The notes under the pieces: generated by a model | Told to the model about the DNA's origin: nothing | Seen by the model: only the letters and a program-made list of their open reading frames with translations | The model's database searches: none | DNA from: Pseudomonas sp. PA15(2017) | GTDB taxonomy: Bacteria; Pseudomonadota; Gammaproteobacteria; Pseudomonadales; Pseudomonadaceae | Assembly (NCBI RefSeq): GCF_001945395.1 | Contig: NZ_MSXV01000030.1 | Span: 1 to 64,000 of the forward strand | Length of the DNA: 64,000 nucleotides | Reading direction: 5' to 3' | Translations under genes and position numbers: made by a program | Shown here: piece by piece, positions 22,959-32,890 of the stretch | Numbering within the stretch: position 1 is the stretch's first letter | How the letters are laid out: every line of letters starts with the position of its first letter

Positions 22959-25406
22959 CTACTTCCGCAACAACCGCAACCCGTTGAACACCACCAGCAG
23001 GCTCACGCCGACATCGGCGAACACCGCCATCCACATGGTGGCATGGCCGGTGACGGTCATGGCCAGGAAGACTGCCTTGATGCCCAGGGCCAGCATGATG
23101 TTCTGCTTAAGGATCGCCGCGGTCTGCTGAGACAGGCGGATGAACGCCGGGATCTTGCGCAGGTCGTCGTCCATGATCGCCACGTCGGCGGTCTCGATGG
23201 CCGTGTCGGTACCGATCGCGGCCATGGCGAAACCGACATCGGCGCGGGCCAGGGCCGGAGCATCGTTGATGCCGTCGCCGACCATGGCCACCACGCCTTT
23301 CTGTGCGAGCAGGGCCTCGACGGTTGCCAGTTTGTCGGTGGGCAGCAGGTCGCCGCGGGCCTCGTCGATGCCGACCTGGACGGCGATGGCCTGGGCGGTG
23401 TGCTGGTTGTCGCCGGTCAGCATGACGGTCTTGATGCCCATGGCGTGGAGGCTGGCAATGGCCTCGCGGCTGCTGTCCTTCAAGGTGTCGGCGACGGCGA
23501 ACAGGGCCAGGGGGCGGGCTTCGTCGCTGAGCACGATCACCGTCTTGCCCTGGCGCTCGAGTTCGTCGAGCCGGGTCTCGAGCGCCGCCGAACAAAGCCC
23601 CAGCTCCTCGAGCAGACGATGGTTGCCCAACTGGTAGCGCTGGCCATCAATCACGCCCCGCACGCCGCGCCCGGCCAGGGCTTCGAATGCCTGTACCTCG
23701 TGCAGCTCGACAGCCTCTTGCCGGGCTGCATTGGCCACTGCCAGGGAAACCGGATGGTCTGAGCGGGCAGCCAGGCTGGCGGCGAGCGTGTGGTAGCCGG
23801 CGGCATCCCCCAGCGCCTGGTAGTCGGTCTGCACCGGCTTGCCGTGGGTGAGGGTGCCGGTCTTGTCCAGCGCCAGGTGAGTGATGTGTCGGCCGTTCTC
23901 CAGATACACGCCGCCTTTGACCAGAATGCCCTTGCGCGCCGCTGCGGCGAGGCCGCTGACGATGCTTACCGGCGTGGAAATCACCAGCGCACAAGGGCAG
24001 GCGACCACCAGCAGGACCAGAGCGCGGTAGACCCAGTCGAACCAACTGCCACCCAGCAACAATGGTGGCACCACGGCCACCGCCAGGGAGAGCAGGAACA
24101 CCAGCGGTGTGTAGATGCGCGCGAAACGGTCGACGAAGCGCTGTGTCGGTGCGCGTGCGCCTTGAGCCTCCTCGACGGCCTTGATGATGCGTGACAGGGC
24201 GCTGTTGCTGGCGGCAGCGCTGACCTGGTATTCCAAGGCGCTGCCCTGGTTGATGGTGCCGGCGAACAGGGTATCGCCCACGGTTTTCTCGATGGGCAGG
24301 CTTTCCCCGGTGATTGGCGACTGGTCCACCGTCGAGTGCCCATCGAGCACCTGACCGTCCAGGCCGATGCGCTCACCAGGGCGCACTCGTACTACGCTGC
24401 CGATGGTCACCTGGGCGACGTCGAGCGCCTGCCAGCTACCGTCGGCCTGGCGCACCGTCGCCTGTTCCGGGGTCAGGGCCATCAGGCCGCGAATCGCGTT
24501 GCGTGCACGATCCAGGGATTTCGCCTCGATCCGCTCGGCGATGGCGAACAGCACCATGACCATGGCCGCCTCGGGCCACTGCCCGATCAGCACGGCGCCG
24601 GTTACGGCGATGCTCATCAGTGCGTTGATGTTGAGGTTGAAATTCTTCAGGGCGATCCAGCCCTTTTTGTAGACGTCGAGGCCTGCCGTAAGGATGGCGC
24701 CCAGGGCGATCAGTGCGACCACCCACTGCGGCGCGCTGTCGGTGAAGTGCACCAGTTCCGCCATGAAAGCGGCCACGCCGGCACCGATCAGCGTCCATGG
24801 CAAGCCGCTGGCCGCAGGCTCGGCGGGCGCGGCCTGGCCTTCGCTTTCGAGTTGCGGGGTGAAGCCGAGCCCGCGGATCGCCCGCAGAGCGGGCTCCAGA
24901 GCGTCCGGGCGGTGGCGAATGGTCAGCACCCGCTGCATGAGGTTGAACTGCAGCGCCTCGATGCCGGGCTGGCGGGCCAGCTTATCGCTGATCAGGCGCT
25001 CCTCGGTCGGGCAGTCCATCTGCTCGATACGCACGCGGGTCTCGGCGGCCAGAGGTTGCGCCTGCATACCCAGGCTGGCGATCGCCGCGATCACCTGCGG
25101 CGCAGCCCCGGCCTGATGCTCGACCACAAGGCTGCGGTCGAGCAGGTTGAACTGCAGGCCGTGCACCTCAGGCATCGGCTGCAGCTTGCCGCGGATCAGG
25201 CTTTCCTCGGTCGGGCAGCACATCTGCTCGATGCGCAGGGCGCTGCTTTCAGTGGCGAGAGCCGCCTGGCTGCCGGCTGGCTCGCTGATCCCCGCGACCA
25301 ACGGGCTGCCCGGTGTGCAGCACGCAGGCGTCGTGTCGCTCGCGCAGCAGGTCTCCTGAGGGCGTGCGGGTTTCGGGGCATGGTCATGATCACAGCAGTT
25401 CGACAT
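22959..25406 (-). CDS. cadA: Cadmium/zinc/lead-exporting P1B-type ATPase
   Basis: The 815-residue pump has a Cys/His-rich start (CCDHDH, then CC pairs), two heavy-metal-associated domains carrying MCCPTEES and MDCPTEER (in place of CxxC), and a P-type core: the transmembrane CPC motif (VVACPCALV), the phosphorylation motif DKTGTLT and the hinge MVGDGINDAPAL. These make it a Zn/Cd/Pb exporter. The ATG at 25406 follows GGGAGAG and gives the metal-binding start; the longer frame runs through the operator. It is divergent from cadR with the shared MerR-type promoter between. Confidence 0.95.
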   Translation of the reverse strand: MSNCCDHDHAPKPARPQETCCASDTTPACCTPGSPLVAGISEPAGSQAALATESSALRIEQMCCPTEESLIRGKLQPMPEVHGLQFNLLDRSLVVEHQAGAAPQVIAAIASLGMQAQPLAAETRVRIEQMDCPTEERLISDKLARQPGIEALQFNLMQRVLTIRHRPDALEPALRAIRGLGFTPQLESEGQAAPAEPAASGLPWTLIGAGVAAFMAELVHFTDSAPQWVVALIALGAILTAGLDVYKKGWIALKNFNLNINALMSIAVTGAVLIGQWPEAAMVMVLFAIAERIEAKSLDRARNAIRGLMALTPEQATVRQADGSWQALDVAQVTIGSVVRVRPGERIGLDGQVLDGHSTVDQSPITGESLPIEKTVGDTLFAGTINQGSALEYQVSAAASNSALSRIIKAVEEAQGARAPTQRFVDRFARIYTPLVFLLSLAVAVVPPLLLGGSWFDWVYRALVLLVVACPCALVISTPVSIVSGLAAAARKGILVKGGVYLENGRHITHLALDKTGTLTHGKPVQTDYQALGDAAGYHTLAASLAARSDHPVSLAVANAARQEAVELHEVQAFEALAGRGVRGVIDGQRYQLGNHRLLEELGLCSAALETRLDELERQGKTVIVLSDEARPLALFAVADTLKDSSREAIASLHAMGIKTVMLTGDNQHTAQAIAVQVGIDEARGDLLPTDKLATVEALLAQKGVVAMVGDGINDAPALARADVGFAMAAIGTDTAIETADVAIMDDDLRKIPAFIRLSQQTAAILKQNIMLALGIKAVFLAMTVTGHATMWMAVFADVGVSLLVVFNGLRLLRK

Positions 25407-25441
25407 GGGGGCTCTCCCAACTATCCTGTTGCAGAGTGAAC

Positions 25442-25465
25442 ACCCTGTAGCCACTATAGGGTCAA
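25442..25465 (-). promoter_or_regulatory. CadR operator within the cadA promoter
   Basis: ACCCTGTAG (25442-25450) and CTATAGGGT (25454-25462) form a near-perfect dyad of the MerR family. On the minus strand it follows a -35 TTGACC (25465-25460), and the expected long-spacer layout, with a -10 near TTCACT, matches known cad/mer promoters where the activator untwists DNA on metal binding. Confidence 0.85.
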
Positions 25466-25485
25466 GCACTGGGAGAAAGGTGATC

Positions 25486-25932
25486 ATGAAAATTGGCGAA
25501 TTAGCGACGGTAACTGGCTGCCAGGTAGAAACCATCCGCTACTACGAGCGCGAAGGATTGCTGCCCGCGCCCCAGCGTAGCGAAGGTAATTACCGCCTTT
25601 ACCTGCAGGAGCACGTCGAGCGGCTGACCTTCATCCGCAACTGCCGCACCCTGGACATGACGCTCGACGAGATCCGCGAATTGCTCAGCCTGCGCGGTCG
25701 GCCGGCAGAAAACTGCGAAGCCATCAACAGCCTGATCGACGAGCATATCGAGCACGTCAACGCGCGAATCGCCAGCCTGCAGTCGCTGCAGGAGCAACTG
25801 GTCGAACTGCGCAACAGCTGTCTGGCGGATCAGCAATCATCGCCGTGCGAGATCATCCGGCAACTCAGTACCAGCGATACGCTGCACGCCGAGAAGGATG
25901 TTTCTCATGTCGGCCGGGCGCATCGGCACTAG
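25486..25932 (+). CDS. cadR: Cd(II)/Pb(II)-responsive MerR-family regulator CadR
   Basis: The 148-residue regulator has the MerR helix-turn-helix (MKIGELATVTGCQVETIRYYEREGLL...), a dimerisation helix and metal-site cysteines at 77 (PAENCEA), 112 (RNSCLA) and 121 (SPCEII). The His-containing tail (HVGRAHRH) is typical of Pseudomonas CadR. It activates cadA when cadmium, lead or zinc binds. Start 25486 has a GAGAAAGG site; the frame continues upstream only through the operator region. Confidence 0.93.
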   Translation: MKIGELATVTGCQVETIRYYEREGLLPAPQRSEGNYRLYLQEHVERLTFIRNCRTLDMTLDEIRELLSLRGRPAENCEAINSLIDEHIEHVNARIASLQSLQEQLVELRNSCLADQQSSPCEIIRQLSTSDTLHAEKDVSHVGRAHRH

Positions 25933-26042
25933 CAGTGCTCTTGAAGAACTTGCCTCACCTACGTTTTTCAACGACCTGTTAGTCGCGCGGCTGCAAGTTG
26001 GGCATAATCGGGCTCTGTCTGTCATTGCCTGCCCGGTATCCG

Positions 26043-26423
26043 ATGTCTTGCCGCCCGCTTCGCATCCTGCTGCTCTGTCTGCTGGCGCTGGCCTTGCCCG
26101 CCCAGGGCATCGCCGCGGCCGGCATGCAGGCGGGCATGGCGCTTTCGATCGGCGGCCACGGTCATGCCATGCATCTCTCGGGTGATGCGCATTCGTGCGA
26201 GGCGGATTGTGCTCATCATCATCAGCAGCCCGCCAAGCAGAAGGCGCCCGGGCACGCGGCCTGCAGCCTTTGCGTGTTCTGCGTCGGCGTGGTCGCCTTG
26301 AGCCCTGGGGTGCTCTCGGCCACGCAGTTGCCGCTGGATCGACCGCAGGCTGCCTGGCATCGACATTTCCTCGAGCACATTGCCGACACCCCGGATCGGC
26401 CCCCTCGCGCCTTCATCGGCTGA
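26043..26423 (+). CDS. His/Cys-rich exported protein, DUF2946-like
   Basis: The 126-residue product has a signal peptide ending near GIAAA. The mature part has GGHGHAMHLSGDAHSCEADCAHHHQQ, AACSLCVFC and a C-terminal HRHFLEH. A CxxxC or CxxC pair beside His clusters suggests metal binding, as in the small periplasmic DUF2946-type proteins near copper or cadmium resistance genes. It follows cadR by 110 bases on the same strand. Confidence 0.65.
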   Translation: MSCRPLRILLLCLLALALPAQGIAAAGMQAGMALSIGGHGHAMHLSGDAHSCEADCAHHHQQPAKQKAPGHAACSLCVFCVGVVALSPGVLSATQLPLDRPQAAWHRHFLEHIADTPDRPPRAFIG

Positions 26424-26520
26424 ATCATTTCCGCGAAACGACACCTGGCGGCAGTAAAGGCCCGCCAGATGACCCGCGTGCTGTCGTGCACGCCGATGAT
26501 GAGTCAACGAGGCAAACAAG

Positions 26521-27027
26521 ATGCGTAAAACCACAACCCTTATCAGCAGCCTGGCGCTTGCCGCGCTGCTCCAGGCGCCAGTGCTCGACGCTGCCGAGCA
26601 TGAGCATGCTGGCGGCCATGGTGCCGGCCACGCTACCCAAGACGCCGAACAGAAACCCTGGGGCATTCCTGGTGATGCCGCCGAAGCGACGCGCACGGTG
26701 CATATCCGCATGAACGACCAGATGCGCTTCGTGCCGGATCGGCTGGAGGTCAAGGCCGGTGAGACGGTGCGGCTGGTGCTGCACAACGATGGGCAATTGC
26801 TGCACGAGTTCGTGCTGGGTGACAAGGCGCAACTGGACGAGCACGCTGCCATGATGTTGCAGCAGCCGAACATGGCGCATACCGGCATGGACATGCTGCA
26901 CGTGCAGTCGGGCGAGGAGGGCGAAGTGACCTGGACGTTCGACCGGGCGGGCACCTTCGACTTCGCTTGCCTGATCGCCGGGCATTACCAGGCCGGCATG
27001 GTCGGCAAGGTCGCGGTAACGCAGTAA
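26521..27027 (+). CDS. Periplasmic cupredoxin, copper-resistance associated (CopI-like)
   Basis: The 168-residue precursor has a signal peptide (cut near DAAEHEHAGG) and a His-rich start. A plastocyanin-type domain covers about residues 55-166 with RFVPDRLEVKAGETVRLVLHN, LLHEFVLGD and FDFACLIAGHYQAGMVGKV, providing His, Cys, His and Met ligands. A Met-rich insert (AAMMLQQPNMAHTGMDMLH) is characteristic of copper-handling relatives. It sits downstream of the DUF2946-like gene and probably forms a small metal-protection group with it. Confidence 0.88.
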   Translation: MRKTTTLISSLALAALLQAPVLDAAEHEHAGGHGAGHATQDAEQKPWGIPGDAAEATRTVHIRMNDQMRFVPDRLEVKAGETVRLVLHNDGQLLHEFVLGDKAQLDEHAAMMLQQPNMAHTGMDMLHVQSGEEGEVTWTFDRAGTFDFACLIAGHYQAGMVGKVAVTQ

Positions 27028-27074
27028 GAGCGAGGCGCAGCCGGCGGTTTGCGGCTGCGCCTTTGCGGGTTTGA

Positions 27075-27173
27075 TCGCTAGCCTGTCACTGAGCGCAGCG
27101 ATGTGCAGGGAGCGTTCGCGAGGCTGCAGAATTGCTCCCGGGTTTCGCTTCGCTCTACGCCGGGCTACAGGCG
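27075..27173. repeat. Intergenic GTAGCC-type palindromic repeats
   Basis: TAGCCTGTCACTGAGCGCAG and the inverted GGGTTTCGCTTCGCTCTACG, CCGGGCTACAGGCG pieces match the repeat family at 22838-22950, here in opposite orientation. Nothing coding is visible in 27028-27173. Confidence 0.45.
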
Positions 27174-27542
27174 TTACGCTGCGAAGCGCTGTTCCAGATA
27201 GGCTGCAATGGCCTTGGATTCGTACAGCCAGGTGCTCTGGCCGTTTTCTTCGATGCGCAAGCAAGGCACCTGGATCTTGCCGCCCTGACTTTCCAGCTCG
27301 CTACGGGCCGCGGCATCGTTCTTGGCATCGCGCAGCGCCACGGGCACGTTGAGCGCGTGCAGCTTGCGGCGGATCTTCACGCAGAATGGGCAGGCCTTGA
27401 ACTGATACAGCGCCAGGTTGCCGGCGTCCTGTTCGACCGCAGCCTGCGCTTCGGGCGCACGCTTCATCTTGGCCGGTCGGGTAGCGAGGTCGCCGAGAAC
27501 GATCAGTTGGCCGAGGCCCAGGCGCAGTGCCTTGATAATCAT
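27174..27542 (-). CDS. Glutaredoxin/GST-N domain protein with N-terminal membrane-like segment
   Basis: The 122-residue protein has a short N-terminal hydrophobic region (KALRLGLGQLIVLGDL) followed by a thioredoxin-fold domain with the redox motif CPFC (YQFKACPFCVKIRRKLHAL), the cis-Pro segment QVPCLRI and the closing YESKAIAAYL. It resembles glutaredoxin-like proteins of the GST N-terminal family and probably reduces disulfides or glutathionylated proteins. Start 27542 follows an AGGT site; the upstream TTG adds five residues only. Confidence 0.82.
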   Translation of the reverse strand: MIIKALRLGLGQLIVLGDLATRPAKMKRAPEAQAAVEQDAGNLALYQFKACPFCVKIRRKLHALNVPVALRDAKNDAAARSELESQGGKIQVPCLRIEENGQSTWLYESKAIAAYLEQRFAA

Positions 27543-27656
27543 GATGAGTACCTGCAAGTGTGAACGGCGCGCAGCTTACCTCAGTTGAACTGCCGGCCCA
27601 ACCGGCTAGCGCTTGCGGCATAATGTTGCGCCCAGCTGATCCTCACGGCCGATGCG

Positions 27657-27890
27657 ATGAAACCCGAAGACCTGAAATTGTTGGTGAGCCGCGAGATGCC
27701 TTTTGGCAAGTACAAGGGGCGGCTGATCGCCGACCTGCCGGGCCACTACCTCAACTGGTTCGCCCGTGAGGGTTTTCCGAAAGGCGAGATCGGCCAATTG
27801 CTGGCCTTGATGCAGGAGATCGACCACAACGGCCTGTCGGCGCTGCTCGACCCCCTGCGCAGCAAGCCTCGCCATCCACCGCGCGGCTGA
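27657..27890 (+). CDS. DUF3820 family protein
   Basis: The 77-residue protein has the DUF3820 pattern: MPFGKYKGRLIADLPGHYLNWFAREGFPKGEIGQLLALMQEID. The FGKYKGxxxxDLPxxYLxWF core resembles nuclease-associated modules. The role in Pseudomonas is unknown. Its stop codon abuts the convergent universal stress gene. Confidence 0.82.
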   Translation: MKPEDLKLLVSREMPFGKYKGRLIADLPGHYLNWFAREGFPKGEIGQLLALMQEIDHNGLSALLDPLRSKPRHPPRG

Positions 27891-28754
27891 TCAGCCTTCG
27901 CCGAGGCGCTGCTCGAGGTGCTCGACGATGCTGTCGGGCTTTAGCACCAGCACGTCGCTCTCCAGTGTGTCGAGAATCACCTCGGCGGTGTTGCCGATCA
28001 GCGCGCCGCTGAAACCGGTGCGTGCTACCGTGCCGATCACCGTCACGGCCGCGTGCAGCTCGTGGGCGAGCTGTGGGATCAGCACATCGGCCGGGCCCTC
28101 GGCGATATGCAGGTGCTGGTCATCGATATCGTAGGCGTTCTGAAACGCCTGGCATTCCTGGCGATAGCGCTCCTGCTCGGTATCGCGCAACTGAAAGGTC
28201 GGGTCCGCGGCGGTCAGCATGGGCGATGGATGGGCGCTGAGCACGTGCAACTCGGCCTTGGCCAGCTTGGCGATGTCGTAGCCATGATCGACGATCAGGG
28301 TGTGCAACGCGCGGTGCTCGCCGTCGATGTTGCCCACGTCGACCGCCGCCAACACAGTGCCGCCGCTCCAGGGCGTCAGGGTTTTCACCAGTAGCACCGG
28401 GCAGGGGCAATAGCGCAGCAGCTTCCAGTCATCGGGCGTCAGCAGCGCTTTCTTGAGGGGATTGTCAGGGCGATGCTGCTTGATCACCAGGCCACAACCT
28501 TCGGTCTGCTGGGCATGGGCGATGGTGTCGTGCAGGCTGCCGCGCCAGGCCTGCTGGGCGCTGACACTGTAACCATCCTGCTGCACCGCATTGCATAGCT
28601 GACGCAGATGCCCGCTGTGATCCACCGACTCGTCGCAGATCAGCAGATGCAAGTGGGATTGCGTGACCCCGGCGATCAGTTTGCCGCGCTTGAGCGCCAG
28701 GGTGTCGGCGTGTTCGGGCTCGATGACCACGAGAATGCTGCGGATGGCTTGCAT
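27891..28754 (-). CDS. Universal stress protein, tandem UspA domains
   Basis: The 287-residue protein contains two Usp domains: residues 4 to about 125 (IRSILVVIEPEHADTLAL...CPCPVLLVKTLTPW) and about 130-275 (GGTVLAAVDVGN...AAVTVIGTVARTGFSGALIGNTAEVILDTLESDVLVLKP). The GxxGxxxGNTAEVI stretch in the second domain suggests nucleotide binding. In Pseudomonas such proteins aid survival in low oxygen and stationary phase. A perfect ANR box lies upstream in the position expected for activation. Confidence 0.9.
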   Translation of the reverse strand: MQAIRSILVVIEPEHADTLALKRGKLIAGVTQSHLHLLICDESVDHSGHLRQLCNAVQQDGYSVSAQQAWRGSLHDTIAHAQQTEGCGLVIKQHRPDNPLKKALLTPDDWKLLRYCPCPVLLVKTLTPWSGGTVLAAVDVGNIDGEHRALHTLIVDHGYDIAKLAKAELHVLSAHPSPMLTAADPTFQLRDTEQERYRQECQAFQNAYDIDDQHLHIAEGPADVLIPQLAHELHAAVTVIGTVARTGFSGALIGNTAEVILDTLESDVLVLKPDSIVEHLEQRLGEG

Positions 28755-28786
28755 GGCGTGTTCCTCTGCGTGCGGCGGTGGTTATC

Positions 28787-28829
28787 AATATAGAGGGTGC
28801 TTTCGCAGCAAGTTCTTGATCGGTATCAA
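28787..28829 (-). promoter_or_regulatory. ANR (FNR-type) activated promoter of the universal stress gene
   Basis: TTGATCGGTATCAA (28816-28829) is a perfect match to the FNR/ANR consensus TTGATnnnnATCAA. A minus-strand -10 TATATT lies at about 28793-28788, placing the box near -41, the class-II activation position. Transcription under low oxygen is inferred. Confidence 0.82.
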
Positions 28830-28951
28830 ACCCGGTGGCTGGTGGTTGCCGTCGGCGGCCTTATAATAGCCGGCTCGATGCCTGGCGCTGCCTGTGCCGC
28901 CTCCTGGTGGGCAGGCGTTTCGGGCTTTTCTCCTTTCGTTGCTCATGGGCC

Positions 28952-29623
28952 ATGCACGTGTCATCTCCCGTCACAGTTTCAGATCAGTCACCCGCTACCG
29001 GCCGCCGTAGTGCCACGCCGAGCCTGCCGGAAATCCATGAGTTTCTCGGCTGCCGCACGCCCCAGGCCTGGGTCGAAGCCGCGCTGGCCAATCAGGACAT
29101 CATGCTGATCGACCACAAGAACTGCGAATTCAAGGCGGCCAGTACGGCGCTTAGCCTGATGGCCAAGTACAGCTGCCATGTCGATCTGATCAACATGATG
29201 TCGCGCCTGGCCCGCGAGGAGCTGGTGCACCACGAGCAGGTGCTGCGCATCATGAAGCGCCGCAAGATCGGCCTGCGTCCGGTATCCGCGGCGCGCTACG
29301 CCTCGGGGCTGCGCAAGGTGACGCGTAATCATGAGCCCTACAAGCTGGTCGATACCCTGGTGGTCGGCGCCTTCATCGAGGCGCGTAGCTGCGAGCGCTT
29401 CGAGGCGGTCGTGCCGCACCTGGACGAAGAACTGGGCAAGTTCTATTACGGCTTGCTGAAGAGCGAGGCCCGGCATTTTCAGGGCTACCTGAAGCTGGCC
29501 TATCAGTATGGCGATGCCGCCGACGTCGAACAGGTGATTGAGCGGGTGAGGGCGGTGGAACAGGAACTGATCGAGTCGCCCGACAGCGAGTTTCGCTTCC
29601 ACAGCGGCGTTCCGCAGGCGTAG
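28952..29623 (+). CDS. miaE: tRNA-(ms2io6A37) hydroxylase
   Basis: The 223-residue protein belongs to the MiaE di-iron family, which hydroxylates the isopentenyl group of ms2i6A37 in tRNA, an O2-dependent step. The ferritin-like four-helix core is visible with iron-ligand motifs NCEFKAASTAL, REELVHHEQV, EARSCERF and EARHFQGYL. The ATG at 28952 is the first in-frame start; the conserved part begins at LPEIHEFLGCRTP, so a start nearer to 29030 cannot be excluded. A TATAAT is visible at 28862-28867 as a possible -10, with no good -35. Confidence 0.88.
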   Translation: MHVSSPVTVSDQSPATGRRSATPSLPEIHEFLGCRTPQAWVEAALANQDIMLIDHKNCEFKAASTALSLMAKYSCHVDLINMMSRLAREELVHHEQVLRIMKRRKIGLRPVSAARYASGLRKVTRNHEPYKLVDTLVVGAFIEARSCERFEAVVPHLDEELGKFYYGLLKSEARHFQGYLKLAYQYGDAADVEQVIERVRAVEQELIESPDSEFRFHSGVPQA

Positions 29624-29684
29624 GCGGGATTCATCGCAGAAAATCCCGGGTATCGCGTCGCTCAACGCCGGGCTACCTTTGATC

Positions 29685-30407
29685 TCAGTCCAGAGCGAAA
29701 GGGCTCTGGTTGAAGCCGTTCTCGTCGATCTGCAGCGCCCAGCCCTGCTTGTCCCAGTCGCCGAGCACGATGCGCCTGGCCGGCTGACCATCGACCTGAA
29801 GCTCATGCACGGCAGGGCGGTGGGTATGACCGTGGATCAGCGTCTTCACGCCGTATTGCGCCATCACCCGCTGCACTTGCTCGGGCGTGACGTCGACGAT
29901 GTCGCTGGCCTTCATGCGTGTCTGCGAGCGGCTTTCCGAACGCAGCTTGCGCGCCAGCTTGTGGCGGGTGTTGAGCGGCAGGTTGCGCAGGATGAACAAG
30001 CTCAGGGGGTTGCGCAGCAGGCGGCGCATCTTCTGGTAGCCCACATCCAGGGTGCACAGGCTGTCGCCATGCATCAGCAGGGCCTTTTCGCCATTCAGGT
30101 TCAGCACATGGGGATCGCCGAGCAGGGTGCAGCCCGCCTCGCGGCAGAATGCCTTGCCGAGCAGAAAGTCGCGATTGCCGTGCATCAGGTAGAGGCGCGT
30201 GCCGCTGTCGCTAAGGCGCCGCAACGCCTCGGCGATGCCTTGCTGGAACGGCGTCATGGCATCGTCGCCGATCCACACTTCGAAAAAGTCGCCGAGGATG
30301 TACAGCGCCTCGGCCTGGCGCGCCCGGGTGTCGAGAAAATGCAAGAACGCCCGGGAAATGTCCGGGCGCTCCTCTTCAAGATGCAGGTCGGAGATCAGCA
30401 GAATCAC
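29685..30407 (-). CDS. lpxH: UDP-2,3-diacylglucosamine hydrolase
   Basis: The 240-residue protein is a calcineurin-like phosphoesterase acting in lipid A synthesis, where it cleaves UDP-2,3-diacylglucosamine to lipid X. Metal-binding motifs are [36 protein letters not shown] and the late [11 protein letters not shown]. Length and motifs match the family fully. Its start overlaps the ppiB stop by four bases, and this ppiB-lpxH order is conserved in Pseudomonas. Confidence 0.96.
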   Translation of the reverse strand: MILLISDLHLEEERPDISRAFLHFLDTRARQAEALYILGDFFEVWIGDDAMTPFQQGIAEALRRLSDSGTRLYLMHGNRDFLLGKAFCREAGCTLLGDPHVLNLNGEKALLMHGDSLCTLDVGYQKMRRLLRNPLSLFILRNLPLNTRHKLARKLRSESRSQTRMKASDIVDVTPEQVQRVMAQYGVKTLIHGHTHRPAVHELQVDGQPARRIVLGDWDKQGWALQIDENGFNQSPFALD

Positions 30408-30898
30408 TCGGCGATCTCGGCCTTCTCGATGATCACGTCGTCAGCCGGAACGTCCTGATGGCCGGACTTCATGGTGGTGGACACGCCCTTGATGGCTTCG
30501 ACCACGTCCAGGCCTTCGACCACTTCACCGAACACCGCGTAGCCCCAGCCCTGTACGGTCGGAGCGCTGTGGTCGAGGAAGGTGTTGTCGGCAACGTTGA
30601 TGAAGAACTGCGCGCTGGCCGAGTGCGGTTCCATGGTACGGGCCATGGCCACGGTGCCGGTCTTGTTGGAGAGGCCGTTGTTGGCTTCGTTCTTGATCGG
30701 CGAGCGAGTCGGCTTCTGCTTCATGCCCGGCTCGAAACCGCCGCCCTGAATCATGAAGTTGCCGATCACGCGGTGGAACACGGTGCCGTCGTAGTGGCCG
30801 CTCTTCACGTATTCCTTGAAGTTGGCGACGGTTTCCGGTGCCTTGTCTTCGAACAGCTTGAGGGTGATGACGCCGTGATTGGTGTGCAGCTTGATCAT
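30404..30898 (-). CDS. ppiB: Cytoplasmic cyclophilin-type peptidyl-prolyl isomerase
   Basis: The 164-residue protein has the cyclophilin core with [39 protein letters not shown] and [15 protein letters not shown], and no signal peptide, so it is the cytoplasmic enzyme. It catalyses proline isomerisation in folding proteins. It is the first gene of ppiB-lpxH; 30899-31077 separates it from the divergent glnS. Confidence 0.96.
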   Translation of the reverse strand: MIKLHTNHGVITLKLFEDKAPETVANFKEYVKSGHYDGTVFHRVIGNFMIQGGGFEPGMKQKPTRSPIKNEANNGLSNKTGTVAMARTMEPHSASAQFFINVADNTFLDHSAPTVQGWGYAVFGEVVEGLDVVEAIKGVSTTMKSGHQDVPADDVIIEKAEIAE

Positions 30899-31077
30899 GT
30901 GTTTAATCGCTCTGTCGAGAAAAACGCGGGCCGCTCCAGGCTGACCGGGGCATTAATGCTGCCCGAAGGTCAGTGAGCAGGCACCAAGGCCTGTCAGGGG
31001 GTTGACAGCTTGGGCTATGATAAGCGCTTTGTTTTAGTCGGCCTACCCTGTGCCGCAATCCACGCGCTAAGGACACC

Positions 31078-32742
<1,665 letters not shown>

Positions 32743-32750
32743 CGACTGTC

Positions 32751-32878
32751 AAATTGCTGCGCTCGATCAGGCTACGTTGGAGCGTGGATCGGACTGCTCA
32801 TGTACTTGAGTACACTCCGCGTCCTCACCTCGCTCCGCCTTGCCTGATCTTCGCTCGCTGCTTTGAAAGCCGTTCTTG
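32751..32878. repeat. Diverged copy of the ~157-bp intergenic repeat (see 36297)
   Basis: TGCTGCGCTCGATCAGGC, CGGACTGCTCATGTAC and GCCTTGCCTGATCTTCGCTC match the reverse strand of the element at 36297-36453 in order and spacing. The terminal GTGTGAAAA ends are degraded here. It fills the glnS-cysS gap. Confidence 0.65.
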
Positions 32879-32890
32879 AGGAATTTTAAG

